DNA from: Verrucomicrobiota bacterium | GTDB taxonomy: Bacteria; Verrucomicrobiota; Verrucomicrobiia; Chthoniobacterales; SZAS-18 | Assembly: GCA_018240025.1 (NCBI GenBank) | Contig: JAFEGM010000066.1 | Span: 18,498 to 82,497, forward strand | Direction of reading: 5' to 3' | DNA length: 64,000 nucleotides | In this document: piece after piece, positions 54,692-63,797 of the stretch | Layout: every line of letters begins with the position of its first letter | Numbering within the stretch: the first letter of the stretch is position 1 | The notes under the pieces: generated by a model | Database searches by the model: none | What the model was told of the DNA's origin: nothing | What the model saw: the letters and a program-made list of their open reading frames with translations, nothing else | Program-made: the position numbers and the translations under genes

Positions 54692-56436
54692 GCGATGCCA
54701 CCGGCTGGGAGGAGCTGATCCTGGTCGATCCGCGCGAGCCGCTGACCGGCGAGAAGGCCGCGCTCGAGCGGCTCAATGCGGTGCTGCTGGAGCGCGACCC
54801 CGACATCCTCGAGGGCCACAACATCTTCAAATTCGACCTGCCCTATCTCACCGCGCGGGCCAAGCGCCACGGCGTGACGCTTCCTTGGGGGCGCGACGGC
54901 AGCAAGCCCGGCACGCGGGCGAGTCGCGTGCAGATCGCGGAAAAGGCCATCGCCTACCCCAAGACCGAGATCGCCGGTCGGCACGTGGTCGACACGTTTC
55001 TGCTGGCGCAGTACTACGACGTCGGCACGCGCGAACTGGAGGGCTTCGGGCTGGAGGAAGTGGCCGCGCATTTCAGCCTAACCCAGGGGCAAGAGCGAAG
55101 GCCCGACGCGCGCGAACTCCAGCGCGCCTGGCTGGAAGCACCGTCCGAACTCGCCGCCCATGCGCTCGGCGCGGTGCGGACGTCCCGCGCGCTGGCCGAC
55201 CTCCTCAGCCGCTCGTACTTCACCCAGGCGCAGATCTTTCCCTACAACTTCCAGGACGTCATCGTGCGCGGCAACGCCACCAAGATCGATGGCCTCTTCC
55301 TGCGCGAATACCTCCGCCGCGGCCACAGTCTGCCGGAGTTCCCCGAGACCCGCATGTTCGAGGGCGGCTACACGGCCATCTTCGAGCAGGGCGTGGCGCG
55401 CGACGTCTGGCACTGCGACGTGGCCTCGCTCTATCCGAGCGTCATGCTGCGCTTCGACTACTTCCCGCGGCACGATGTCCTGCACCTTTTCCGCGGTTTG
55501 CTGAGCGATCTGCGCACCTTCCGCCTCGAGGCCAAGGCCCGCATGCGCGAGGCGGCCGGCGATCCGGCGCGGCGACGCGAGCATTCCGGCTACAGCGCGC
55601 TGCAGAACACCTTCAAGATCCTGATCAACAGCTTCTACGGCTACCTCGGCTTTTCGCAGGGGCATTTCGCCGATTTCGACATGGCTGCGGCCGTGACGGC
55701 CAAGGGCCGCGAGCTGCTCACCCTCATGGTCGAGCGCCTGCGCGCTCTGGGGGCCAGGGTGGTGGAAATCGACACCGACGGCATCTATTTCGTCCCGCCC
55801 GCGGGCGCGACCGAGGCGATGCTCGACGCCGACCTGCAGGCCGCATTGCCCGAGGGGATCGAGGTAGAGTTCGATGCGCGCTACCGCGCCATGTTCAGCT
55901 ACAAGGCCAAGAACTACGCGCTCCTGACCGCCGACGGAGAACTCGTGCTGAAGGGCGGCGCGCTCAAATCGCGCGGATTGGAAAAGTTTCAGCGCGACTA
56001 CACCGAGCGCCTCATCCGGCTCCTGCTCGAGGAGCGTCCCGCCGAGATCCCGGCACTGCAGGAGGAATTCGAGCGCGCGTTGCGCGAGCGCACGCTGCCG
56101 ATCGAGGACCTCGTGCGGACCGACACTCTGCAGGACTCGCTCACGCAGTACCAAAAGAAGATCGCCGGCTCCGCCCGCAACAAGAGCGCCGCCTACGAAT
56201 TGGCGCTGCAAAGCGGCCGGCCCTTCCAACCGGGCGATCAGGTCCGCTATTACATCACCGGCACGAAGAAGAACGTTTCGTCGTACCAGGCCGCCAAGCT
56301 CCTGAGCGACTGGAATCCGGCGCAGCGCGACGAAAACGTCGAGTTCTATCTCGCCAAGCTCGCCGACCTGGCCGCGAAGTTCGCCGAGTTCGTCCCCCAG
56401 CGGAAGCCGCGAGAAGAGCAAGGAATGCTGTTTTGA
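54220..56436 (+). CDS. Family B DNA polymerase with degenerate exonuclease motifs
   Basis: This 738-residue polymerase is similar to bacterial Pol II-like and archaeal PolB enzymes. Polymerase motif A is DVASLYPSVM near 400, motif B QNTFKILINSFYGYLGF near 462 and motif C EIDTDGIYF near 517, all intact. In the exonuclease domain, ExoI reads QLDLSV near 129 (D kept, E replaced by S), ExoII is GHNIFKFD near 199, and ExoIII reads HALGA near 314 in place of YxxxD. Proofreading is therefore probably lost, which would suit a translesion or repair role. It starts inside the run-on tail of the MFS frame. Confidence 0.9.
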   Translation: MRFTDNAVLFGSDPTEGIIAVEPTADAEVTLYVRGGDGSTRLETAEFRPWVWLQQPLETSAEIQELAGDLPYRFLATCKGWRHFQNLRQQLKRDQVPHFAWSDPIQQYLAASGRTLFKGLVYEDLRRLQLDLSVYCAPEFEFPSAERASDHLMAIALSDATGWEELILVDPREPLTGEKAALERLNAVLLERDPDILEGHNIFKFDLPYLTARAKRHGVTLPWGRDGSKPGTRASRVQIAEKAIAYPKTEIAGRHVVDTFLLAQYYDVGTRELEGFGLEEVAAHFSLTQGQERRPDARELQRAWLEAPSELAAHALGAVRTSRALADLLSRSYFTQAQIFPYNFQDVIVRGNATKIDGLFLREYLRRGHSLPEFPETRMFEGGYTAIFEQGVARDVWHCDVASLYPSVMLRFDYFPRHDVLHLFRGLLSDLRTFRLEAKARMREAAGDPARRREHSGYSALQNTFKILINSFYGYLGFSQGHFADFDMAAAVTAKGRELLTLMVERLRALGARVVEIDTDGIYFVPPAGATEAMLDADLQAALPEGIEVEFDARYRAMFSYKAKNYALLTADGELVLKGGALKSRGLEKFQRDYTERLIRLLLEERPAEIPALQEEFERALRERTLPIEDLVRTDTLQDSLTQYQKKIAGSARNKSAAYELALQSGRPFQPGDQVRYYITGTKKNVSSYQAAKLLSDWNPAQRDENVEFYLAKLADLAAKFAEFVPQRKPREEQGMLF

Positions 56437-56485
56437 TGGCACGATCCGGGGTTGCCCGGATCGCGCCTCCCGCCGAACCAGCGGC

Positions 56486-57016
56486 ATGAAGAAGGTCCTG
56501 CTTGCCCTCGTCGGTCTCGTCGTCCTCGCCGCCATCGCCCTCCCGCTGCTGCGGAAGTACACCAAATCGCACAGCCCCGAAGCCGTCGCGCAGTTCGAGC
56601 AGAACGGGCTCGGCATCACGGTGCGCTACAGCCAGCCGTCCAAGAAGGGACGCGAGATCTTCGGCGGACTCGTGCCCTTCAAGCAGGTCTGGCGGACCGG
56701 GGCGAACGAAGCCACCGAGATCACCTTCACTCGCGACGTCCGCTGGGGCACGCAGACGGTGAAGGCCGGCACCTACACGCTCTTCACCATTCCCGACGCC
56801 GCCGAGTGGACGGCCCTGCTGAACAGCCAGACCGGCCAGTGGGGGGCCTACACGCATCAGCCCGCGAAGGATGTCGCCCAGGCCAAGGCCAAGCCCGAAA
56901 CGCGCCCCGAGGTGACCGAGAAATTCACCATCACCCTCGTCCCCGCCGAGAACGGCGCCGACCTGCAGCTGACCTGGGACAAGACCCGCGTGTCCATCCC
57001 CGTGCGTCTCCCCTGA
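56486..57016 (+). CDS. DUF2911 family protein
   Basis: This 176-residue protein has an N-terminal membrane anchor (KKVLLALVGLVVLAAIALPLL), then VRYSQPSKKGREIFGGLVPFKQVWRTGANEATEITF and VKAGTYTLFTIPDAAEWT, the typical DUF2911 blocks. The function of the family is unknown. Confidence 0.9.
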   Translation: MKKVLLALVGLVVLAAIALPLLRKYTKSHSPEAVAQFEQNGLGITVRYSQPSKKGREIFGGLVPFKQVWRTGANEATEITFTRDVRWGTQTVKAGTYTLFTIPDAAEWTALLNSQTGQWGAYTHQPAKDVAQAKAKPETRPEVTEKFTITLVPAENGADLQLTWDKTRVSIPVRLP

Positions 57017-57046
57017 GGCGACCGGCACCGCGCCGATCGCCCCAGC

Positions 57047-57074
57047 CCTTCTTCCTTCTTCCTTCTTCCTTCTT
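57047..57074. repeat. Heptanucleotide array (CCTTCTT)x4
   Basis: Four perfect copies of CCTTCTT lie between the stop codons of two convergent genes. Confidence 0.95.
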
Positions 57075-57082
57075 CCCTGGCC

Positions 57083-57631
57083 TCACTGGCCGCTCGTCTT
57101 CCGGCGCGGCAGCGTCTTGGACTGACCGGCTGCATTCGTCACCGTGACCGAGTCCCCATCGGCCTGGACCTCGCCGCTGCGGGTCTTGCCGCTGGCGCTG
57201 GTCGAGGTTCCGCTGGCCTCGAGCGAGCCGTTGCCGTAGGTCGCCTGACCGCTGGCCGTCCCGCCCTTCGGACCCGTGGCCGTGCCGCTCGCGCCGGTGG
57301 CATTGGCGGTACCGCTGGCCGTGGCCGTGCCGCCCTTCGGGCCGGTCGCGCTGCCTTGGGCCTGCAGGCCGGAGGGGGTCACGTTTGCCGAGCCCTGCCC
57401 GCTGACCGTGCGTCCCTTAGCGCCGGTGGCCGTTCCACTGGCCGTGGCCGAAGTCGCGGTGGTGCTGACCGTGCCGGTGGCGGTGCCACCGCGCTTGCCG
57501 GTCTTGGTGGCGGTTTGCGCCTGGGGCTCGGCCGGCGGCTTCTTCTTCTTGTTCGAGGGCTGTGCCGCGAGGGGCGCGGCCAGGGTCAGGCTGAGGAGGG
57601 CGGCGATGAGTGTGGTGTAACGGGGGTTCAT
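57083..57631 (-). CDS. Secreted Gly/Thr/Ala/Ser-rich repeat protein
   Basis: This 182-residue product has a signal peptide (MNPRYTTLIAALLSLTLAAPLAA), a Lys/Pro-rich segment and then repeats of about 12 residues such as GTATGPKGGTASG, GSATGPKGGTATA. The repeats predict a regular beta structure. No known family was recognised. The start is the ATG at 57631. Confidence 0.75.
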   Translation of the reverse strand: MNPRYTTLIAALLSLTLAAPLAAQPSNKKKKPPAEPQAQTATKTGKRGGTATGTVSTTATSATASGTATGAKGRTVSGQGSANVTPSGLQAQGSATGPKGGTATASGTANATGASGTATGPKGGTASGQATYGNGSLEASGTSTSASGKTRSGEVQADGDSVTVTNAAGQSKTLPRRKTSGQ

Positions 57632-57788
57632 GCCGACCACAGACGCGGGCCAGGAACAAAGGTGACAAGCTTTTTGCGGCCCACTCGATTCCCGCACGGG
57701 CCGTTCAAAGATCATCCGCATTATAATTCAGCCCGGAGTTGCATTTCCGCGTGACTTCCCCGGCGGGTCGACCCAGCGTTTGGAATCC

Positions 57789-58508
57789 ATGGGCCCCATC
57801 CCTCCCACCCTCTCGCGGCGCTCGATGGAGACGCCGACGCCGCGGCGCAATCAGGTCCCTTCCATCATCCGCGTCGGTCACGGCGCGCTGCTCGATGCGC
57901 GGCTCGCGCTCTTTCATCACGCCGAGCAATGGCTCGCCGTGGCCGATCTGCACTTCGGGCTGGAGATCAGCGCCCGCCGCCGGGGCGCGCTCGTCCCGGA
58001 ATTCGGCATGGAGGAGGTCGAACGCCGGCTCAGCTCGCTGCTGCGGGACTACAAGCCGAAGAAGCTCATCATCGTCGGGGACCTGGTGGAGGATCGCGCC
58101 TCGGCCCTCTCCGCCATGGGGCTGCTCAAGCGTCTGCGCACCGAATGCGCCGAAGCCGGCCGTCCGTTCGAGCCGGTGCTGATTGAGGGTAATCACGACC
58201 GCCACGGCCTCGACCCGGGGCTGACGGTGCCGTATCACACCACGGAGACCTTTTGCTTCTACCACGGCGACCGCCCGGAGCCGGCGGCGGCCCAGGGACG
58301 CGTCAGCGTGATCGGCCATTTCCATCCCGCCACGACGATGCGCGACGGCGCCGGCCTGCGCCTGAAGCTGCCGGCCTTCGTGCAGGATGGCACGCTTTGG
58401 ACCCTGCCCGCATTCTCCCCTTGGGCCGCAGGCATGGAATGGAACTACCCCGCCGCCGCCCGGGTCTACGCCATGGGCCACGGCCGGGTCCTGCAGGTCA
58501 GCCGGTAA
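57789..58508 (+). CDS. Metallophosphoesterase (PdeM-like)
   Basis: This protein of about 239 residues has all calcineurin-type metal motifs: ADLHFG near 52, GDLVED near 99, GNHDRHG near 135 and GHFHPA near 176. It resembles the ligase-associated DNA-damage-response phosphoesterase PdeM, but no ligase or helicase partner lies nearby. Starts at 57789 or 57825 are possible. Confidence 0.88.
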   Translation: MGPIPPTLSRRSMETPTPRRNQVPSIIRVGHGALLDARLALFHHAEQWLAVADLHFGLEISARRRGALVPEFGMEEVERRLSSLLRDYKPKKLIIVGDLVEDRASALSAMGLLKRLRTECAEAGRPFEPVLIEGNHDRHGLDPGLTVPYHTTETFCFYHGDRPEPAAAQGRVSVIGHFHPATTMRDGAGLRLKLPAFVQDGTLWTLPAFSPWAAGMEWNYPAAARVYAMGHGRVLQVSR

Positions 58509-58575
58509 GCCGGCGCAAGAGCCGCTTGTCAAGGCGGGGGGAGCCTGCCCTCATTGCGCCTTCGTTCCTCCTGCC

Positions 58576-60480
58576 ATGAAGCTTCCCGCGCTCCTGCCCG
58601 CCTTCCTCGCTGCCTGTTCGCTCGCCGCGCCGCTCTCGTCGGCGGCGGAAGGCGGCGGCACCCGCACGCAGCCCCGCCAGACCGGCACCACCCCGGCCTG
58701 GGCGCGCGATGTGATCTGGTATCAGATCTTTCCCGAGCGCTTCCGGAACGGCGACCCGAAGAACGATCCGGTGCGCAGTTCGCTCGAGTTCCCCATCGAG
58801 CCGTCGGAGAAATGGAAGATCACGCCCTGGACGTCCGACTGGTACGAGCGGGCCGACTGGGAGAAGGAAGGCGGCGCCGACTTCTACAAGGACGGCGTCT
58901 TCAACCGCCGCTTCGGGGGCGATCTGCAGGGCGTGCTCGACAAGCTCGATTACCTCGCGGACCTCGGCGTGACCGCGCTCTACTTCAATCCGCTCTTCCA
59001 GTCGCGTTCGCTGCACAAATACGACGGCAACTCCTACCACCACATTGATCCCTACTTCGGCCCCGATCCGAAGGGCGATCTCGCCTTGATCGCGACCGAG
59101 ACGGCCGATCCGAAGACCTGGAAGTGGACCGCCGCCGACAAGCTCTTCCTCACGGTCGTCAAGCAGGCCAAGGCGAAGGGCATGAAGGTGGTCATCGACG
59201 GTGTCTTCAACCACACCGGGCGCGATTTCTTCGCCTTCAAGGACATCCGCGAGAAGCAGGCCGCGTCGCCCTACAAGGACTGGTACAAGATCAAGGAATT
59301 CGACGACCCGGCCACGCGCCGGAACGAGTTCGACTACGAAGGCTGGTGGGGCCACAAGACTCTGCCGGTGCTGGCGACCACGCCCGATGGCAAGGACATG
59401 CATCCCGGGCCCAAGGCCTACGTCTTCGAAGCCACGCGCCGCTGGATGAAGCCGGTCGTCGACGGCACCCCGTGGGAGGGCGTCGATGGCTGGCGGCTCG
59501 ATGTGGCCGAGGAGAAGCCGGCCAAGTTCTGGGTCGATTGGAATGCGCTCGTAGCCGAACTGAATCCCGAGGCCTACACGGTGGCCGAGATCTGGAAGGA
59601 TGCGGCTCGCTACATCGACGACAACCGCTTCTCGGCGCCGATGAACTACTACGCCTTCGCCATTCCCATCCGGGGCTGGCTGATCGACGGCCATCCGAGC
59701 GTCCCCGCCTCGCGCTTCCTGCGCCTGCTCGACGAGCGGCGGAAGGCGTTTCGCCGCGCGAATCAGGAGATCATGCAGAATCTGCTCGACTCCCACGACA
59801 CCGAGCGGCTGCCCAGCATGGTGGTGAACGGCAAGCTGGTGAAATACGACAAGGGCGACGAGATCCCCTTCAACGTCACCGGCAACACCCCGCGGGAGTT
59901 TCCCGAGTATAATGTGCGCAAGCCTTCGGAGCGCGACTGGCGGATCGTGCGGATGTGCGTCGTGCTGCAGATGACCTACGTCGGCGCGCCGATGATCTAC
60001 TACGGCGCCGAAGCCGGCATGTGGGGCGCGCACGACCCGGACAATCGCGCCCCGATGGTCTGGGCCGACCTGACGTACGCGCCGGCCAAGGCCGACCCGC
60101 TGGGCCGCCCGCGCCAGCCCGACGAGGTGAAGTTCGATCCGGCGATGTTCGCGTTCTACAAGACTGGCATCGCTCTGCGGAAGTCGACCGAAGTCCTGCG
60201 CACGGGCGATTTCCTTCCGCTGGGCGCCTGGGATGACCGCAACTCCGCGGCTTTCCTGCGCACCGATGGCAAGGCCGCCGTGGCCGTGGCGCTCAATCGC
60301 GACGAAAACCGGACCCAGGAGCTGACGTTGGATCTGCCCGCCAGCGAAACGTCGCGGCTGACCAAGCCGCGCGTACTCTTCGTCAGCAGCGGCAAGGCGG
60401 CCGACGTCGCGGTCGAACGCAAGGGCAACCAGCTCGTCGTCAAACTGCCCGCACTGACCGCGGCAGTGATCGGCGACTGA
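58576..60480 (+). CDS. Secreted GH13 alpha-amylase/neopullulanase-type hydrolase
   Basis: This 634-residue protein has a signal peptide (KLPALLPAFLAACSLAAPLSSA). Its catalytic barrel shows VIWYQIFPERFRNGD, KVVIDGVFNHTGRDFF, DGWRLDVAEE (nucleophile Asp), YTVAEIWKDA (acid Glu) and LLDSHDTERLPS (third Asp). A C-terminal beta domain ends the protein. The active site is complete. With glgX in the same window it indicates alpha-glucan use, this enzyme outside the cytoplasm. Confidence 0.93.
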   Translation: MKLPALLPAFLAACSLAAPLSSAAEGGGTRTQPRQTGTTPAWARDVIWYQIFPERFRNGDPKNDPVRSSLEFPIEPSEKWKITPWTSDWYERADWEKEGGADFYKDGVFNRRFGGDLQGVLDKLDYLADLGVTALYFNPLFQSRSLHKYDGNSYHHIDPYFGPDPKGDLALIATETADPKTWKWTAADKLFLTVVKQAKAKGMKVVIDGVFNHTGRDFFAFKDIREKQAASPYKDWYKIKEFDDPATRRNEFDYEGWWGHKTLPVLATTPDGKDMHPGPKAYVFEATRRWMKPVVDGTPWEGVDGWRLDVAEEKPAKFWVDWNALVAELNPEAYTVAEIWKDAARYIDDNRFSAPMNYYAFAIPIRGWLIDGHPSVPASRFLRLLDERRKAFRRANQEIMQNLLDSHDTERLPSMVVNGKLVKYDKGDEIPFNVTGNTPREFPEYNVRKPSERDWRIVRMCVVLQMTYVGAPMIYYGAEAGMWGAHDPDNRAPMVWADLTYAPAKADPLGRPRQPDEVKFDPAMFAFYKTGIALRKSTEVLRTGDFLPLGAWDDRNSAAFLRTDGKAAVAVALNRDENRTQELTLDLPASETSRLTKPRVLFVSSGKAADVAVERKGNQLVVKLPALTAAVIGD

Positions 60481-60549
60481 CCCACTGCCCGGGGTGGGTG
60501 TTGGTGCCGGCTTGTCAGGCCGGGCGTTTCTCCGTTCAATGGCGCAACT

Positions 60550-61746
60550 ATGGCAGGCTACAAAGCAACCCAAACCATCACCCTGTGGAAGCAGCACCAA
60601 TGCGTGGCCTGCGCATCGCATTACCGCTACCTCTTCACCCGCTCGCTGACCGGCCAGGGCGGCACGGCGGAGAAGGCGCAGGAGGCGCTGACCCAGACGA
60701 TCCAGAAAGCACTCGAATCGGACGTCGACTTCCAGCCCTGCCCGAATTGCGGCACCTACCAGCCGGACATGACCGCGCAGCGGGAGCGCAGCCGGCTGTT
60801 CTGGCATTTCCTGCTCACGCCCATCGTCGGCACCATCCTGATCATCATGGGCGCCGCTGGCGGGGTGCGGCCGGATACGATGGTCTGGGTCACCACCGCC
60901 TTCGCCGCGCTGATGGCCGCCTGGCTCTACCTGCTCGAGTCGCGCAATCCCAACGCCGATCTACGGGCCAATCAGAACACCGCGCAGAAGGCGATCAATG
61001 CGGGCAAGCTCGTGCTCGACCAGGCGCAGGCTGGCTACGAGCCCGGCCGCACGAACCACGGCGGCATCAGCCCGACAGTGCTCGGGGCTCTCGCCCTGGC
61101 GGTGATCGTCATGCCGGCGGCTAAGTTGATCCGCGGGCTGGGCGGCTGGCCGCTGAATCCGACGTTGCATTTCCCGGTCATCGGGCCGGGCGACACCTCG
61201 CGGCTGGAGATGGAAAGCGGCTTCCAGAGCGTGAAGGGTATCTGGACTGGCGACGCCTCCGTGCAGGTGGCCAATCCGAAGGACCTGCCGCCTGGCGACA
61301 GCCGCTTCGCCGCCAGCACCAACAAGGGCAGCTGGGGCGGTACGATCCGCGTGAAGTCCTCGGAGAAAAACAGCAGTCGCACGCCTTACGTCGACATCAC
61401 CGCGCCCAACAATCCCGCGCTGGCCGGCAAGACGATCGAACTGAAGACCAAGGTTGTGGCGACCTACCCGAAGATGCTGGGTAGCGGCTACACGGATTCG
61501 CGCTCGACCTTCGAGCGGGCCGTGACCGTGAAACTGGCCCCGCCCGGCGCCGGCGCGACCTACAAGACCATCTGGGGCACGACCCTCAGCGTGGGCATCC
61601 TGATCATCACGGTCGTGGGCATCCTGACCTGGCGGGCGGTCGGCGCCCGCTCGCGCAACACCCAGACCCGGCTCATCCCGACCGAGCAGCCCGCCGCCTC
61701 GGCGCCTCCGCCGAACCTGCCCCCGGCCCCGCCGGCGCAGGCATGA
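60550..61746 (+). CDS. Membrane protein with N-terminal zinc-ribbon-like motif
   Basis: This 398-residue protein begins MAGYKATQTITLWKQHQCVAC and has CVAC and CPNC pairs 51 residues apart that could hold zinc. Two membrane spans follow (FLLTPIVGTILIIMGAAGGV and MVWVTTAFAALMAAWLYLL), a third near 175, an extracytoplasmic beta domain (about 190-330), one more span and a Pro-rich tail. I do not recognise a family. The last four bases overlap the start of the next gene. Confidence 0.75.
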   Translation: MAGYKATQTITLWKQHQCVACASHYRYLFTRSLTGQGGTAEKAQEALTQTIQKALESDVDFQPCPNCGTYQPDMTAQRERSRLFWHFLLTPIVGTILIIMGAAGGVRPDTMVWVTTAFAALMAAWLYLLESRNPNADLRANQNTAQKAINAGKLVLDQAQAGYEPGRTNHGGISPTVLGALALAVIVMPAAKLIRGLGGWPLNPTLHFPVIGPGDTSRLEMESGFQSVKGIWTGDASVQVANPKDLPPGDSRFAASTNKGSWGGTIRVKSSEKNSSRTPYVDITAPNNPALAGKTIELKTKVVATYPKMLGSGYTDSRSTFERAVTVKLAPPGAGATYKTIWGTTLSVGILIITVVGILTWRAVGARSRNTQTRLIPTEQPAASAPPPNLPPAPPAQA

Positions 61747-62399
61747 GCACGGGCGACCGGCTCCTGCTCTTCGTCAAACGTCCGCGCCCCGGCGAGGTCA
61801 AGACCCGCCTGGCGGCGGACCTCGGCCCGGAGGCCGCCGCAGACGCCTACCGACGTCTGACCGCCGCCGTCCTGCGCGCATTGCCGCGGGAGATCCCGCT
61901 GCGCATCTGCTTCGCGCCAGACGAGGCGCAGGCCGAGGTGGAGACCTGGCTCAGCCCGTCCCTCGCGCAGCCCGCGACGTATCATCCGCAGGGCGGCGGC
62001 GACCTCGGCGTCCGGCTGGCCGGCGCCTTTGCGGCGGCCTTCGAGGCCGGGGCCGAGCGGGTGGTCGTGCTGGGGAGCGACTGCATCGACCTGACCGCGG
62101 ATCTACTGCGCGGAGCGTTTGCCGCTTTGCAGGAAGTCGATGCCGTCCTCGGACCCAGCCCCGATGGCGGCTACTACCTGCTCGGGCTCCGCCGACCCTC
62201 GCCGCGGGTGTTTGCCGGCATCGCTTGGAGCACCGAGCGGGTGGCGGCGCAGACGCTCGAGCGGCTGGCCGAACTCGGCTGGTCGCATCGGCTGCTGCCG
62301 GCGCGGACCGATGTCGACACGCTGGCGGAGTGGCGGGAAGTCGAGCCGCGGCTGAGCGAGGTTTCCCCCGGTCCTTGCTCGCATCCCGCGGCGAACTGA
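61743..62399 (+). CDS. TIGR04282 family (DUF2064) glycosyltransferase-like protein
   Basis: This 218-residue protein starts LLLFVKRPRPGEVKTRLAADLG, with a GxVKTRL signature, and has VVVLGSDCIDLTADLLRGAF and LGPSPDGGYYLLGLRRP. Members have a GT-A-like nucleotidyltransferase fold; some act in arsenosugar synthesis, most are uncharacterised. The ATG overlaps the upstream stop (ATGA), so the two are translationally coupled. Confidence 0.9.
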   Translation: MSTGDRLLLFVKRPRPGEVKTRLAADLGPEAAADAYRRLTAAVLRALPREIPLRICFAPDEAQAEVETWLSPSLAQPATYHPQGGGDLGVRLAGAFAAAFEAGAERVVVLGSDCIDLTADLLRGAFAALQEVDAVLGPSPDGGYYLLGLRRPSPRVFAGIAWSTERVAAQTLERLAELGWSHRLLPARTDVDTLAEWREVEPRLSEVSPGPCSHPAAN

Positions 62400-62406
62400 G
62401 GCATGT

Positions 62407-63378
62407 TTGGGCGTGCTTCCGGAAGTACCTTTGTCCGATCTCAGGCATCCGCTGCGCTTCGAACCGCTCTACATGGAGCGCGTTTGGGGAGGACGGCAGT
62501 TCGCCGAACTCTACGGCCGCCCACTGCCCGAGGGCCCGCCGATCGGGGAATCCTGGGAGTTGGTGGATCGGCCCGAGGCGCAGAGCGTCGTGGCCTCCGG
62601 ACCGCTGCGGGGCCACCGGCTGCATGAGCTTTGGACGCGCTATCGCCAGCCGCTCTTCGGCGCCTACGACCTGCCCCCGGACACGCGTTTTCCGCTGCTC
62701 TTCAAGCTGCTCGACGCGCGGGAAACGCTTTCCCTGCAGGTACACCCGCCGGCCGAGGTGGCGGAGGAACTGGGCGGGGAGCCGAAGACCGAAATGTGGT
62801 ACGTGACCCAGGCTGAGCCAGACGCCCAGATCTATGCCGGCCTGCGCACCGGCGCCACGCGGGACGACTTCGAGCGCAGTCTGGCCAGCGGCCACGCCGC
62901 GGAGCTGATCCATGCGTTCGCCTCCCGTCCGGGCGATTGCATCTTCATCCCGAGCGGCCGCATCCATGCCATCGGAGGCGGCAACGTGATCGTGGAGATC
63001 ATGCAGAATAGCGACACGACCTACCGGGTGTTCGACTGGAACCGCGTCGGACTCGACGGCCGGCCGCGCAAGCTCCACGTGGACGAGTCGCTGCGCTCCA
63101 TCCTGTTCGACGACTTCGAGCCCACGCCGGCGCGACCGCAGGGCGAGACGCTGGTCGACTGCGCGCATTTCCATGTCGAGCGCCTGGAGCTGCAGGGGCC
63201 ACGGCGCGCTTTGCGGGACGAACGCTTTGCGGTGCTCACGGTCGTCGCCGGGTCGGTCGAGTGCGCGGGCGAGCGCTTCGGCCCGGGCGATCTGTTCCTG
63301 ATCCCCGCCTGCCTGCCGGAGGCGGAACTGGTCGCTCTGGACGGGTCTGCGACGGTGCTGCGCGCGACCCTGCCGTGA
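62407..63378 (+). CDS. manA: Mannose-6-phosphate isomerase, type I (class I cupin)
   Basis: This zinc enzyme interconverts mannose-6-phosphate and fructose-6-phosphate. Markers are PLYMERVWGGRQF, GESWELVDRPEAQS, LSLQVHPP (zinc ligands Gln and His), PKTEMWYV (Glu ligand), and FIPSGRIHAIGGG (His ligand). The short length of 323 residues is typical of the Bacillus-type subgroup. The start codon is uncertain: TTG 62407, GTG 62413 or TTG 62431; the ATG at 62403 is out of frame. Confidence 0.92.
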   Translation: MGVLPEVPLSDLRHPLRFEPLYMERVWGGRQFAELYGRPLPEGPPIGESWELVDRPEAQSVVASGPLRGHRLHELWTRYRQPLFGAYDLPPDTRFPLLFKLLDARETLSLQVHPPAEVAEELGGEPKTEMWYVTQAEPDAQIYAGLRTGATRDDFERSLASGHAAELIHAFASRPGDCIFIPSGRIHAIGGGNVIVEIMQNSDTTYRVFDWNRVGLDGRPRKLHVDESLRSILFDDFEPTPARPQGETLVDCAHFHVERLELQGPRRALRDERFAVLTVVAGSVECAGERFGPGDLFLIPACLPEAELVALDGSATVLRATLP

Positions 63379-63797
63379 AGCAGCCTTCTCGCATCCTCCG
63401 CGTGAGCCTCTGGCTCTGCCTGGCTACTTCCTCCGTTGGTCTGCGTTCGCTGACCGCCTGTTCTGTGCTTCCCGGCCCACCGGCCTTCAAGGACGCGGGG
63501 CGCGCGCTTCGACTGCCGACGCTGCAGACCGGCAAGCGCATCGTGAACATCTCGGCTTCGTCCTCACGGTGGGGCGCGAAGACCCTGATCTATCACTCGT
63601 GGAGTGAGCCGCTCGTGCCCATCGAAGCGGAGTTCGTCCTACGATTGCAGAAGCCCGTCTACACAGAATCGATCGCTTTTTGGGACTTCTGTTGACGCCA
63701 AGCCCAGCAATCGCTCATTGACACATCAAAAAATCATGATGTCTTGATGCGTCGCTTCCGAAAGGCGGCGTTTCCCTGAAAAACACTACTCACGACA
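63379..63797. other. Intergenic region before ahcY
   Basis: No supported gene was found in these 419 bases. The frame open from inside manA to 63695 has no start codon of its own after the manA stop and no recognisable domain. The last 110 bases carry a weak -35-like TTGACG (63693-63698), a dyad at 63721-63754 and a small GAAA-capped hairpin near 63755-63772. Confidence 0.5.
63721..63754. promoter_or_regulatory. Dyad operator upstream of ahcY
   Basis: GACACATCAA (63721-63730) and TTGATGCGTC (63745-63754) are inverted copies with one mismatch, centred on a TCATGA palindrome. CATCAA/TTGATG half-sites of this kind are used by ArsR-type SahR regulators of SAH recycling in other bacteria, so a similar control of ahcY is possible. 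The regulator gene is not in the window. Confidence 0.45.

Noticed and set aside
63261..63695. 144-codon frame between manA and ahcY
   Set aside because: It starts inside manA in another frame and has no plausible start or domain after the manA stop.
63721..63780. SAH riboswitch upstream of ahcY
   Set aside because: The conserved SAH-aptamer core was not found; only a dyad and a small hairpin are present.
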